DNA of 64,000 nucleotides from Pseudoneurospora amorphoporcata (GCA_033297205.1 MU859217.1:1-64000); one strand, 5' to 3'. Shown: positions 1 to 11,803, numbered from the stretch's first letter. The notes: a model not told the origin generated them from the letters alone. Numbers and translations are program-made.

Positions 1-1035
1 AGTGCTTGTAAGAGTACTATACTATGAAAGGAAAGAGTTGAATCTATGAGTTTCTGTTGCATTCTATAATGACAAATCAATCTAGGGAGAATGCTAAACA
101 GGTTCGAGAATCCAGAACGCAGTGGTGAACCTCTGTGTTCTAGTAGATTCTGTGGGGGCTGAGTTGACTGATTCCGTAACGTAGAAGGAATAGTGTCCTC
201 AACAATTAGCCTTCTATACTACAAGGTAGTACAAGGCAGTTACAAGGCACAGTACTAGCCACACGTTAACAGTAATATCTTCTAATTTATTTAATATATT
301 AAATTTAACAGCTTTACTATTTACTAGCGCTAATATATTAATTATTAATAATTTAGTCAACGCTAGTTTATTCTATTTAGTCAAATTAAATTTAGTAGTA
401 ACAGTTAAAAGATTAGTATGAATATTATTATTAAATATATTGAAATACAAAGTAATTTAAACACTTATTAAAAATAGTCCTAGGATATATTACGAATAAA
501 TTAAGAATATTATTATTGGGCGCGAGCAAGCACTAAGATAAGATATTGATTGTTGTGCGAAGAACCAGAAGAGGATCCTGTGCGCACATGAGAACTATCT
601 AGGGCATAGTGTGGAGCCCTGTGGCCATGGGTCTACAGGGCGGCACTATGCGTGCTAGCTGTGCTGCACTCAGACAGCTGCACTCAGCTGGCTGCACTAA
701 TGCAGCACAGCACCTATCTACATAGAGCAGGCAATGCCTGTGACAAATATATTAAAAAGGATTTAGGAACTTATTAAAAATAATTTTCGGATATACATAC
801 GTAGTAAAGAAGTATCGAGCGTAGTTATTTAATTATTATTAATAATATTTAGGTTATTGAAGAGGTATTTAAAAGATAGAGCAAGTTTAAATATTTTATT
901 TTTTTATAGAAAAGTTGGAGTGAGTTAGTAAGTAGTTCTATTTAGTTTTTTTCAAGATTTTTATTTCTCTATAGAGAAATTGAAGGAAATTTTAAGGCGT
1001 TAAGGTCGGTTGAGAAATTTTTTATAGTGTGGGGC
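1..1035. repeat. A+T-rich degenerate DNA, probably a RIP-mutated repeat relic
   Basis: This stretch is strongly A+T rich, with long runs of TA, TTA and AAT words (densest at about 270-500 and 740-1000), and no coding frame of meaningful length. Base composition changes abruptly at about 1.0 kb to the balanced DNA of the gene region. In Neurospora-type fungi such islands are usually transposon copies decayed by repeat-induced point mutation. No transposon protein can be read, so the original element is unknown. Around 655-712 a GC-richer patch repeats CTGCACT-like words and holds an imperfect inverted repeat (GTGCTGCA ... TGCAGCAC). The RIP origin is inferred from composition only. Confidence 0.6.
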
Positions 1036-1650
1036 TAGTCTTAGCATACCCACTTGGGTAAGTAAGCTTCTGTAAGGGGGTCGGGTTATGTGAGCACTCG
1101 CTGAAATGTACACTACCGAGACTTACATCCGCCCCACCGGCTAGCCTGTTTTAGTCCCGGTGTTAGTAACTCGAGGGCTTTTGTATAAGTGAGTCACAGT
1201 TGCATCTCCATGATGAGGGAAGAAGCAGACGAGAGGATTGCAAGTTGGCAGGTTGAATTAGCATGCTGGTCGAGGTGGGCATTCACTTGGTCCTTGATTT
1301 TGTTGAGATTATTCTGACATAAGATGTGTTGAAGCGTGGTGTTAAAGAGGCTTTTTTTTTTGTCTCCAGATCTTTCTATATCTCTAGATAAACCTCGAAG
1401 CTCGAAATTGTAAACAAAGCCCCCTTTTTCATGTATGTAGTTGTTTCTTCTATGTACTTTTTGACAACCATTTCAGTGCAATCAACCAACCCTTTGCTCC
1501 CTTCCTACCCAACCCTAAACCATCCGTTATTTTTCCTACCCTGCAAACAACCAACCCTCCCAGAACTCGAGAAAGAAAATAAAAGGAAACTGTATAAGAG
1601 ACGGATATGCAAGTCTGTAGCGGGAATATGAAGGATGTGTTCTATTCCGA
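1036..1650. other. Intergenic, 3' flank of the methylene-THF dehydrogenase gene
   Basis: No supportable gene. The short frame at 1431-1631 has no recognisable features. The side next to 1651 will hold the 3' UTR of the minus-strand gene. Confidence 0.5.
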
Positions 1651-2858
1651 TTAACCCTCGATGAAGGTCTCGCTACGCGCCTTGGCATCTTTGGGGTCCT
1701 CGGGTGCAGATCCTTCGGGACGGGGACGGTTGGCGATCAAACGCTGTTGAAGAGGAAGGAATTGTTAGCGAGTCTTACCAACGGATGTATAGTTGGGTGT
1801 AACTTGGTAGTGGAACAATGGGAAAGGGAGGAGAAGGAAGTACTCACCACAAGATTGCGCAAAAGCACAGCAATGGTAACCTTGCCAATGCTGGGGACAT
1901 AAATGCTAGCCTTCTCCTTAACCGCGGGACCGTCAAAGTTCCTGAAGCTGGAGAAGTTGATGCAAACGGCACCATCACGGAGCAGCTCGGTGGGCACCTT
2001 GAACTTCTCGGTCGGGACACCGCCAATAACGACGTCGCTGAGCGGCAAGACGTCCTTGAGCTCCCAGCCCTCCTTGTCGTGGACCTGGTGGCGCAGTTGG
2101 CGGATGCCCTCGCCGCGGGTGAAGACCTGGACGCCGGTGACGTCGACCGAGTAGACGGTGGCGCCGTCGTTGGCGAGCAGAGCAGCGAGAGGGCGGCCGT
2201 TCACCTCGCTACGGTTGATGACGGTGATGGTCTTGCCGAACAGGCGGTTGCCGTAGGCCAGGATGGGGTTGTAGATCTGCAGGTACTCGAGGGTCTTGAC
2301 GATGGCGAGCGGGGTGCAGGGGAGGATGGACTTTTTCAGGTTGGCGGGAGGGTCGAGGAAGCGGACGTTGTGGTACATGTTGAAGAGGTGGGTGTGGCAG
2401 AGACCCTCGACGTCCTTGGAGAGGGCGACAGTCTCCTTGATGTACTTGTCTTGGCTGTGGTTGCCGACCCAGATGGGGTAGTAAACGAGAATGCCGTCGA
2501 CCTGGTCGTCGTTGTTGGCGGCGATGATGCCCTCCTCGAGGTCTTCCTTGTCGACCTTGCGGAGATCGAAGTTGAAGCCACTGGGGTAGTGTATTAGACC
2601 CTGGTGCTGGGGCAAAAGTCCAGACTGACCCAATGAGCGATTGCGAGGTACTCACTTCTCTTCACACGTCTTCTTGGACCATTCGGCATACTGCAGAGCG
2701 GACGGGTCGTCGGTAGCCAGGAAAGCAGCCAAAGTAGGCTTGGAGGCACCGGGACCCTGGATCTTAGCAAGAGTCTCACGGACCTCGGAGAGCAGCTTCT
2801 TGGCGATGGTATCGGAGAGGATGACCTTGCAGGTCTTGGGTACTTGTTGGGCCTCCAT
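1651..2858 (-). CDS. mtd1: Methylenetetrahydrofolate dehydrogenase (NAD+), MTD1 type
   Basis: Oxidises 5,10-methylene-THF to methenyl-THF with NAD+ in cytosolic one-carbon metabolism, feeding purine synthesis. Three exons read on the minus strand: 2858-2656, 2580-1848 and 1743-1651, with introns of 75 and 104 nt. The spliced frame is continuous for 342 residues, the usual size for yeast Mtd1-type monofunctional enzymes. Visible family features are the substrate-domain stretch DGILVYYP (about residues 96-103), KDVEGL (about 123), PCTPLAIV (about 155) and the dinucleotide-domain segment VINRSEVNGRP (about 188-198). The first splice forms the codon for N in TCEENGF. The start is the first ATG of an exon beginning MEAQQVPKTC. 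A long open frame lies on the opposite strand (1818-2597) and is judged a shadow. Assignment is by motif recognition; the last short exon (RLIANRPRP...FIEG) is supported by phase. Confidence 0.93.
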
Positions 2859-4249
2859 GATGTCGATGTGAGATTTGGTGGTTTGGTGAGTTTTGAAAAC
2901 CGGTGGCGGTGGTCTGGGAATGATCTTCGTAGAAAGCTGTCTGGGAGAAAGTCGCACAAATAAGTTAGCCGAAGTTCTAATCAGGCGCATTTCTTGAGGT
3001 TCATCCCAGATGGCCACAACCGTGTATTCTAAGAGCTCGACTGAAAAAGGTCCAAGCAGAGGGTCGGGTGTACAGTTTGAGCCTTGGGCAAGTCAAAGTA
3101 AATAATGGAAGTGAATGCGAGGTACCCCGCGGTTCCCCCACTAAGGTATCATGATGGTTGAGATGAGGCACCTACACGCTTTAGATGAACCTTTGACGGG
3201 TCAATTGGTGTTTTCCAACCGAAATGTGATCAAGAACAAGGCGACAGTAGGATATGTCAGTATGGATTGAAATTGTAAAAGTATGGGATGAGGGCCACGA
3301 TCTTGCGTGGCCGACTGAGTTCCTCTTGTACTACAGGGGGACCTCGCGCCGTCTTTATACCTACATGGAATACACGTCGTTTCAGCGCGACCCGAGTGGA
3401 TTCTCGCGTGGGTAGGTATCCGCGACGACAGCAACTGGAAGCACAGAGAGCGAGGCCCGTAATTCCAGGTCTTTTACAGGGCATTCATAAGAGTCACAGG
3501 TCTCCTCCGATATCCAAACCAAACTTCAAAAATTTCAATGACTGACACAATCCATGCCGCGGGCAGCCCCTCTTGCCGAAACCAGTTTAGCGTGAACCTC
3601 AAGGTACCCAGACACGATCAAGATCCCGCAAAACGCCAGAGCTTTCAGCCTCACCGCCCGCGATAACACCATTTTCTGCCACTTGTCGGCGGGAAATCCA
3701 GGGCGATAACGGCGGCGTGGTGATGTTGCCCCGGCCATCCCACAGTTCGGGTCTTGGCCAGGGGGCATCGGCCACTGACTGATGGCATCACAACCTACCT
3801 AGCATCTTCTCAATCCACCCTTTCTTTCACCTGTCAGTGTTGTTATTCACCGTCACCGTCACCGTCTGTGCCGACTATCCTGTCGCTTGCAGACCAAGAC
3901 TAGCCTCTATTCGCTACGTTGGTCGACCGGGTGACAAGTTTAGAAACAACTCCATCAACAATCCCGTCCAACATCCTGATCCATCCATACCAATACCCAT
4001 AAACCTTGTGTTTGGATAGGGAGGAGTTGGCCCAAGCTTCCATCACCCCTTAACTAGACTACACCGACGGCAATCCATTGAGTTGGGTGCACATCATCTG
4101 GAATCTTCAAGGTTCTCGTCGTTCATTCTCTCGCAGCTCTGCTTTCCACTCTGCCGAATCCACCTTGCTCGTTCTCAAATCTTGCTTGTGACAACAAATA
4201 ATAACGTCAAATACTATCACCATCATCACCACCACCTCAATCTTTCACC
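2859..4249. promoter_or_regulatory. Divergent intergenic region between mtd1 and met18
   Basis: A 1.4-kb region between two divergently transcribed genes, so it should contain both promoters. The part next to 4250 is rich in CT and CAT/CAC triplets (about 4120-4249), like fungal 5' leaders. Short frames at 3201-3768 on both strands overlap one another and have no recognisable product. No specific operator could be assigned. Confidence 0.45.
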
Positions 4250-7200
4250 ATGTCGAATTTCAAGGACTGGGCCCTTCAATACGTGCTCTCAGACGACGAG
4301 ACTGCTCAGAGTGAGATTGCCAAAAAGGCGGCAAAAGGTAGGTTATGGGCCCCTCACCTCAGCAGGCAACACGTTAACCTTTTATGGCTAGAAATCGAGA
4401 ACACAAGGGCCAGCAGTGCGTCTGTGGGAAGTTGGGCTGCCTCCATCCAGCCATGGATAACCATCACCAAACAAGACGATGATAACTCAGACGACGACGA
4501 TGACGACAGCGGCAGCGGTGACATAATAGCACGGGCAAAAGCCCTGGGATTCCTCGCCGATACTCTCGAAGCTTTGGATAAGAGTCTACTACGACCTGAA
4601 CAAGTCATCCGGCTCGTTGGTTTCTTTGGCGCCATGTTCTCCTACGACCACAAGGCTGGCATCACTGCCTCGGCCAAGGCACTGCGCCAACTTTACGCCA
4701 TGAAGGGATTCAAGCCGGCAGTCGGTGTCAAGATGATCGAGGACGTCTGCAAACTCAAGGAGGATTTCAAGCTACAGACGGCAGCCACCAGGCTTGAAAT
4801 CTACGAGCTATTCCTCAGTCTTGTCCAGGACCAGTCAGTGACCAATGAACTGCAAGACAAGTACGGCACATCTAGCGGTTTCATCGTCGATATCATTCAG
4901 CTATGCCAGAACGAGAGGGACCCCAGGAATCTCATGCTATGGTTCAAACTGCTTCCCATCTTCCTTACCGAGTATTCGACATCCGACCAAGTAACCGAGG
5001 AGATCTTCAAGGCTTTCTCAGCTTACTTTCCCATCACACTGAGGAGCTCGGCTACCCCGATCGGCATCACTGCGGACGACCTCAAGAACGCCGTAAGGGC
5101 GTGCTTTGCATCTCACTACAAAGTAGCCAAGCTTGCATTCCCATTCCTTATTGGAAAGCTCGACCAGGGTGATGCAATTACGGTCTCGGTAAAACTCGAC
5201 ATTCTCAAAACCGTCAAGGCCTGTGTCGAACAGTACGACAACCCACAAGCCAGCGTTGTCCCGCACGTCAGCAAGATCTGGAACTCTCTCAAGTACGAAG
5301 TACGAAACGGGGAGGTCAAGGACACAATCGATGCTACCCTCGAGGTATTGCGAGCAATCGCTAATAGGCTTGACGGTACAAAAGCCCAAAAGTTCAGTGT
5401 GTCCTTGCTCAAGAACTACATTGATATCGTGGTGGACGACTGCCGCGACGACTTGGCGAACCCGACATATACAAAGCAGGCTGGCCTGCTTTTGATGACT
5501 GTCATCACTACCAATATCCGCGCATTCACCCTTGAGAGTGCGGCTTTCGTTGATATCATCAGGAAAAACCTCCGTCAACCCAAATCTCCATCTCACACCA
5601 AGGACCTGCTTCTCCTTCTGAACTCGACTCTGAAGTCTCGAGCGGATCTCTTCAAGAACAGGAAACAAGGGAATTCCGAGGACGAGGAACTTTTCAAGAC
5701 AGAGTCTAAGGATCATCTGGTAGCTCTCTATCACGATGTTTACCTACCAACATGGACTTCTAAGTCGGAAGAGACTACATCAGAGGTTCTTAAGCAGGTC
5801 GTTCAAGGTCTCGCTCTGCTCGCAACTCAGCAGACTCTTCGACCCGACGGGCAAATCTCCTTGCTGGCTTCTCGTTCAGTCTGCTTCGAGGTCTGCTCTT
5901 TGTTGATACATACGTTAACCAAGGGCTTGGCGCTTAGCCAAAACGATAACTCATCCGACGCTGCGGTAGAAGATGAAGCGGTGCTGGCTTTGCAGTCGGT
6001 TGTTGCAACTTACACGGATGGCTATGCGGAGCTCGTCGACAGAGCGAAGGTCGAGATCGAGAAGCGCGACTGGACGAGCCCGTCCAAGTACACACTGAAT
6101 GCTCTCCAAGACATCCTGTCTCGACTTGCCTTTATTGGTTGCTCACGTATCCCCCTCAATATTGCTCTCGATGACGAACCTCCCAAGGTCTTTAAGCCCC
6201 TTCAGCACTTCATCAAGCTTGCAGCATCCATGCAAGATCTCTTCCCTCTGTCTCCACTCCCCACCTCGGAAAAGGAGTCACTGGCGAACTCGTATGTTAT
6301 TTCTGCGCTACATGGAGCCATGCTTCACTTCCGCGACGCTTGTTTTGAGAAGTTCGAACCCAAGGTATTGGAAGCGTATTCAGGCAGTGACAGGAACTGG
6401 CTCGAGGAGTTCCAAGGTCTATCGAAGAACTGGCTGCACCAGCTGCAAGGAGAAGACGGCTCGTCCGAAGTGGTGATCAAAGAGGATGACCCCGAGGTTT
6501 ACCGCGAGTTTCTCAGGATCAGCTTGTTTATTGTCAGGCATCTTTACAGAGAGGCTGCTCACGGAAAGCAAGCTCCTTGGACTGAGCGAGTTTTTGCCCA
6601 AGTGGCCAACCTGGCAGCACTTGTGGTTCGGAGTCTCGACGAGAACCTACAAAAGTCCTGCAACTTGGCCCAAAATGCCTTCAACTTTTTCTTTTCCGAA
6701 GATCTATCATCATCTGGGCCGAGCTCAGTTGCGCCTTTCAGGAAGTTGCTGATCCTCGGAATCCTTCAAGGGCTTCGCCCGGCAGCCATGGCCGAACTGG
6801 TATGTATCATGGAACCAACCCCCTCCTGTGAGCCTTGCACTAACATCCCATCCAGTACGCACCACAGGGTATCGCCGAGACCTTCATGTGCGACACTTCG
6901 CGAATGGCCACCGTCCTGCTGGCAGTCGGCGAGATCCGCGGCACCATCTGCGCCGTCCTAGCCAACAAGTACAAGGGCGGCCAATCTACCTTCGACCCTG
7001 AGTCCGAGACCATGAAGCGCGTCCTCTCCTTCTGGGGTGAGCAGCTCAAGACAGCCACCAACACCGACGACACCGACCCCGCCATCTTCGAAGTCTACAA
7101 CACTGTAACCATGCACACCCTCGCCGGCGCCTGTGCCCGACAGGACAAGAACGTCCTTTCCCTCGTCCCCATCCTTCACGAGGCCATCGCCTCCCCAGGC

Positions 7201-7863
7201 CCCAACGGCGCCATCGTCGCCCGCACAATCGGCGGTCTCGTCAAGACCAACGAGCTCTTGACCTCTGAAAACCACGCAGTCGTCAAGCGCTTCTACAAGC
7301 AGTGGACCTACACGCACTTCGCTAAACCCCTCTACGACCTGGCCTTGCCCACAGGCGACGAAGACACCGCTTTTGCCGCCGGCCGTTACACAACCGCCAT
7401 CCTCTCGCTCGTCTCCAACTGTCCGTTCGAAGTCTACCAAGAAGACCTTCCCGCCCTTGTCCGTTTGCTCATCACCGCCCTCAACAACAACTCCTCCGCC
7501 TCCAGTGGAGGGGATATCACCCAACCCCAAGTAGCCACTTCCTTGGAAGTCCTTGTCGAAATCTTGTCCCACGAGCCGGAGGCGCTCAAGGAACACTTGA
7601 AGGCGATTATCACGGCGGGTATGAAGACGTACGAGGAGGCGGCTAAGAATACCAATAAAGTGTTGGCGAGAAATCTGGCGGCTGCGAGGAAGCTGACACT
7701 GCAGTTGCTGAGAGCGATCCCGAAGAAGTTCGAGGAGAGACATCTGTTGCCGTATGCGCTGCCGATGCAGAGGATGCTGGCGATGGCTAGTGGGGACAAG
7801 AGCAGAGAGGCGAGGAAGGTGGCGTTGCTTGCTAGGGAGAACTGGGCTAAGGTCTCTGCATAA
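4250..7863 (+). CDS. met18: MMS19/Met18, cytosolic iron-sulfur targeting HEAT-repeat protein
   Basis: MMS19 is the scaffold of the cytosolic Fe-S targeting complex that delivers clusters to DNA polymerases, helicases such as XPD, and other nuclear enzymes; loss causes DNA-damage sensitivity and methionine auxotrophy in yeast. Exons 4250-4337, 4392-6799 and 6856-7863 give 1167 residues. The N-terminal domain shows the family blocks RAKALGFLADTLEAL, then FSAYFPITLR, GITADDLKNAVRACF and AFPFLIGKLD; the C-terminal half is a HEAT-like alpha-solenoid ending in REARKVALLARENW. An acidic run of Asp follows the first helices. Intron 1 is 54 nt and has no in-frame stop, so an unspliced reading stays open with 18 extra residues; donor GTAGGT and acceptor CTAG support removal, joining KKAAK to EIENTRAS. 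Intron 2 is 56 nt. The start codon follows a CAT/CAC-rich leader. Confidence 0.9.
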
Positions 7864-8358
7864 GTAGAAGAAGAGAGATCAGACAGACGGGAGGTGGGAT
7901 CATGTGCGATGGAATGTGATATGTGAATTGGTTTGACTACCAAGGAGATGACGAGTGATTTTCGAAAGGGTCATGCATTCAGACATAGATATATGGGCCG
8001 TCATGGCATGCATATTGGGTAACATATGGAGTTTCGTTTGAATAATGCGCTGATGTTCTCCCCAAGTGACAAGAGTGACGATATATGGATGCTCAAAACG
8101 AGATATGGTAATTTGGGATCTTCTCAATAACCAGTGCGGTCTTCATCCTGCCCATTTCTTGGAAACACACCAAAGAAATGAAACACAGACGCTGTCAAGT
8201 AGATCTACCCATCCTATCATACTTTTTCGCTGACGATGCAACCCATTATAACAAAGCCGTAACTAACCCAACCCAAATCCATCAACCACCCATTCCCGTT
8301 CCTGCCTAGAAACATCCACATTCCGCCTTAAACGGTACGGCTCGAAGCGACGGTATAT
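7864..8358. other. Convergent 3' intergenic region
   Basis: About 500 bases between the 3' ends of met18 and spc2. It should hold the 3' UTRs of both; no gene or repeat seen. Confidence 0.5.
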
Positions 8359-9150
8359 CTATTTCCTCCTCTTCTTCCCAGCACCCTGATCTGTCGCCGT
8401 CGTTGAGCTCTCCCCCAACCCACTAGCAATAGCATCCAGAATCTCCGCCGTATAACCAGGTGTTTCCGCAAACTGCTCCTTCGTCAAGCCCTGACCCCCA
8501 GACGCCGGAGCAGCAGCGACAGCCCTCTTAGGATCCAGTTTCCCCACCAACGGAACTCCCTGCGCCAACACAGTCTGGAACGGCGCAGCCACAAATCGTC
8601 CGTTAGCATCGAACCACTCGCTGAACTTCCTCTCCAGCTCGATCTTCTGCGTCTTCTTCGTCTTCACATCCTCCACGTCAATCCTCAACTTATACACCGG
8701 AGCCTCCCCCTTGGTCTTCGGCTTCTTGCTATCGCTGATCACGCGGATCTTGGTCTTGCCATCCTTTGTAGAGCCCGCGTAGATGGTTCCCCGCTCGACG
8801 AACATGATCCAGTACGTTAAAGCCCCATTGAGTAAAGTGTAGAGAGCAACGGCGACAAGGGTGTATTGCTTGGTGGACTCGAAGCCGAACTTGTAGTCCC
8901 AGGCGAAACAGGCGGCTGAGAGCAGGAAGGCCGAGAAGCCCAGGGCGAGACGGGTGTCGAGGAGGGTGTGGGATTGGATCAGGCCGAGAGAGTTGAGGTA
9001 GTTGAGGAGGGCGTCGTCGGTTGTTGCTCGTAGGTCTGTTGGTAGGGGAGAGAACAGTGTTAGTGCATGTGCATGGATATATCTTGAGGTGGACAGGTGT
9101 ATGTGCTTACCGGCTACGTTGTAGACCGTGATCTTTTCTGTTGACGCCAT
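8359..9150 (-). CDS. spc2: Signal peptidase complex subunit 2 (SPC2/SPC25)
   Basis: Non-catalytic subunit of the ER signal peptidase complex that cleaves signal peptides, thought to link the complex to the translocon. Exons 9150-9111 and 9035-8359 encode 238 residues. After a short cytosolic N-terminus two transmembrane helices are visible (about residues 43-62 and 73-95), separated by only about 10 residues, followed by a charged cytosolic domain and a basic KKRRK terminus. This two-helix hairpin with a C-terminal cytosolic domain is the SPC25 fold. The 75-nt intron is a multiple of three and stop-free, so the uninterrupted frame adds 25 residues; splice signals GTAAGC/ACAG and the family's N-terminal sequence (VADLRATTDDAL) support removal. 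The frame stays open upstream to 9378, but the ATG at 9150 gives the expected N-terminus. Divergent from emc3. Confidence 0.87.
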   Translation of the reverse strand: MASTEKITVYNVAGKHIHLSTSRYIHAHALTLFSPLPTDLRATTDDALLNYLNSLGLIQSHTLLDTRLALGFSAFLLSAACFAWDYKFGFESTKQYTLVAVALYTLLNGALTYWIMFVERGTIYAGSTKDGKTKIRVISDSKKPKTKGEAPVYKLRIDVEDVKTKKTQKIELERKFSEWFDANGRFVAAPFQTVLAQGVPLVGKLDPKRAVAAAPASGGQGLTKEQFAETPGYTAEILDAIASGLGESSTTATDQGAGKKRRK

Positions 9151-9639
9151 AAGCTTGAATGTCCTAGGGACCGGTTGTCCCTGTAACTGTGGTCGGGGCT
9201 CTAGAATGGATTGAATGGTGTTGGTGGTGTGTTGCTGGAATCGGGGAAGGCTGAAAGTCGGGCAACTGGAAGCTCCCACAACGCTACAAGTCAGTGCTTG
9301 CTGGGTGCTGGCTGGCGGATGACGGACAGGCAGGGAAAGGCCACCTTGGTGGTATGGTCCTGTTGCGCCGGCAGGCACGATACCTAAATAAGCTGCGATA
9401 AACCGCTGTCCTGGTCAGTGCGCAAGCTCTAGAGAGGTACGTACCTCCCCTTAGGACAGGGGCATTGGAGAGCTGATGCAATGGTTGGTTGACAGGGTTC
9501 AGTAGCGCCCCGTGCCGCCGCGGTCAACAGCGACTTGGACGTTGTTGGACGTTGGACAACGACGACACCTCATAGTCCAGGTCTTCTGCGATATCAACAC
9601 GACTTGTCGGTGCTAACGTTTCAACAAATATCCGCGACA
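9151..9639. promoter_or_regulatory. Bidirectional promoter region spc2-emc3
   Basis: 489 bases separate the two divergent start codons, so both genes for ER membrane-protein biogenesis factors must be driven from here. No TATA box or named operator is obvious. Frames reading across it (9284-9481 minus) are upstream extensions without recognisable content. Confidence 0.5.
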
Positions 9640-10713
9640 ATGGCGCAAGTGCCCGTCCAAACGATCCATAGGGATCCCCAGTTATTGTGAGCTTCTCCCA
9701 AATAACCTGTTAAGGAACCGGAGACAAGCTAGGAAGTCTAATTGCTAACTGCTTGGTGTTGTCAACATGCAGCTGCTGGATCCTTTTTCCCATTACGATT
9801 GTCATGGTACGAGCCGATTTCGAGATACCAAACAGCTTTCAGCCAAAATCAAGCCCAATGCCTAACGCCGAGACAACGTAGATCCTGACAGGCGTACTCC
9901 GACACTATGCTTCCGTGTTGATGCAATCCGCCCCCAAGAAGCTCGACCAAAAGACCATCCGCGAGCAGCGTTCCCTCCTCCACGGCATCAACGTGCGCGG
10001 CAACTTCCATGCTCTCTCCAAGAAGTCGTTCGCCACACGCCGCGATGCGCTCGTCACGGCCTTCGAGTCGGGCGCCTACCTCAAGGACCCTGAGCGCGCC
10101 GGACAGGGCCAGCCGAACCCGCTGAGTGACCCGAGCTCGATGGAGGGCATGATGGGCATGATGAAGAACCAGATGGCCATGATTATTCCCAACACGCTGA
10201 TCATGAGCTGGATTAATGCGTTCTTCAGTGGTTATGTTATCAGTGCGTTGTTCTGATCGGGATTTATTAGGTGTTATAGGAGCGTTGTGGTGGTGGCTAA
10301 CGAGGTGTTAACAGTGAAACTGCCTTTCCCCTTGACTATCAAGTTCAAGAGCATGCTTCAGGCTGGAGTCATGACCAAGGATATGGATCCCAGGTGGATG
10401 TCCAGTATCAGCTGGTACTTCCTCTGCATCTTTGGTCTTCAGTCCGTCTTTAACTTTTTGCTCGGTAGCGACAATGGTAAGTGTTATTGACCCATTATTA
10501 CTATGGACTCTAATACTAACTACCGTGACAGCCGCAAGCCAAATGGCTCAGCAAATGGGTGGAATGGGCGCGGCGCCAGGCGCCCAAATGTTCGGCCCCG
10601 GCGTCGACCCCGATAAGCAGTTCAAGGCCGAGGCTGAGAACCTCGCAGTCATCGAGCATTACTCGGTCCTCGATGATGTTGAGGCCCGTCTTCTGGCGGG
10701 CATTGCAGTATAG
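9640..10713 (+). CDS. emc3: ER membrane protein complex subunit 3 (EMC3)
   Basis: EMC3 is the core insertase subunit of the ER membrane protein complex, related to the Oxa1/YidC/GET1 family, and helps insert tail-anchored and multipass proteins. Five exons: 9640-9686, 9773-9806, 9882-10242, 10315-10476 and 10532-10713, giving 261 residues, normal for the family. Transmembrane helix 1 (FCWILFPITIVMILTGVL) is followed by a basic cytosolic segment (SAPKKLDQKTIREQRSLL), a Met-rich stretch MEGMMGMMKNQMAM, helix 2 (IIPNTLIMSWINAFFSGYVI), then KLPFPLTIKFKSMLQ and a third helix (WYFLCIFGLQSVFNFLLG). The Met-rich loop before helix 2 is a family hallmark. All four junctions keep phase. Note the very short 34-nt exon 2. 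Convergent with rpc25, whose stop is 167 bases away. Confidence 0.93.
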
Positions 10714-10879
10714 ATCAAAGCGAGGGTGGAACCTGACATACAGCGAAACAAAAGCACAAACCCTTACACGCCGGCATCACCTCAGGGTGCAGAAATATGA
10801 TTGGATAATAAAACAAAACGCCCTCTCAATGCTTGGTCTTGGCCTCGACTTTCTCGCGTGCTCAACGGAGTGAGCCATT

Positions 10880-11803
10880 CTACTCCCACCACAGACAACA
10901 TCCCAGTCCTCCTTCCTTCATGGAACCCGTGATCTTATACGGTGGCAGGAGCTGGTTTGCAGCCTGATCGACTTCCACCGGGCCTGTCGGTGTTTGGTCA
11001 TGCCACTCCTCGCCGATAACGCGGAAACGGACCATTTCGTTGTTGTCGAAGTACAATTCCTGGCCTTCTTCCTTCCATACCCAGACCTTCTCGGTTGTAT
11101 CGCTGAGCATTGGATGTTAGCATGTCCCAGAAAGACACCAGGGAAAATGAACTGGTACTCACAACTCCGAGTTGTCTGGCAGCTCCGCGGCGGGAACAAA
11201 GATGTCGCTAAAGAAGTCCATACCAACTGCAGGAAAACGAACGTTTTAGACACAAGACGGGTGATCCAAGATGAGAGAAACGGGGGTCAAAGCGTTTTAA
11301 CTTACGGTAAATGCCTTCTTCGGTCTGGTGGGTAATGCGTGCGAGAATAACTTCGTGCTTGAACGGCCTGAATACCACCATCTCAAACTCGACTGCGCAA
11401 ACATGTCAGTGACGACAGTAGAGAAATAGATACGAATATGACTATGTTACCGTTCACGTTGACTAAACCAGTGCCATGACCGATCTGACCTTCTGATGTC
11501 CAGGTGACATCCCACAAGCAGACGAAAAGGCCGACTTTTTGTACTACCTGTGGACCCCAAAAATAAAAATAAATGGCAGTTAGATGGATGGATTCGTGCG
11601 CTTATTCAAAGATGTGTTACTCACCTTGTTTGCATACTTGGCGTTGATGTTGTCTTCGATGGCGACAAAACTCTCTTTGCTAAAGTCTTCGGGTGCAATC
11701 TGCACCAAGTCGGCAATTTTTGTCTATTTGATATCAGACTCATGCTGATTCAAAAAGGCAAACGCAACGGAGGGATGAAAAGGTTACAAACCGTAATGAA
11801 CAT
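10880..11803 (-). CDS. rpc25: RNA polymerase III subunit RPC8/Rpc25
   Basis: Rpc25 is the Pol III paralogue of Rpb7, forming with Rpc17 the stalk that works in initiation at tRNA and 5S rRNA genes in the nucleus. Six exons on the minus strand: 11803-11792, 11723-11625, 11547-11451, 11392-11306, 11226-11163 and 11102-10880; the joined frame gives 193 residues. The N-terminal SHS2-like domain shows KIADLVQIAPEDF, then KVGLFVCLWDVTW and the GHGTG loop followed by VNVNVEFEMVVFRPFKHEV; the OB-fold half has FFSDIFVPAAELPDN and VWVWKEEGQELYF, ending GGLGCCLWWE. Exon 1 carries only four codons (MFIT), and phase fixes it: MFIT joined to TKIADL matches the family's MFI-x-x-KIADL start. Size and order fit Rpc25 rather than Rpb7, whose C-terminus differs. 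An exon count of six in under 1 kb is high for this window. Confidence 0.9.

Noticed and set aside
1020..1155. Possible terminal inverted repeat (GTGGGGCTAG ... CCCCACCGGCTAGC)
   Set aside because: Match is short and imperfect; could not be extended to a convincing element.
1818..2597. Long open frame (259 codons) antisense to mtd1
   Set aside because: Its translation is Gly/Val/Glu/Asp-rich without motifs and is the usual mirror frame of a GC3-biased coding exon.
6958..7743. 261-codon minus-strand frame under MMS19
   Set aside because: Antisense to a well-supported exon; compositional shadow.
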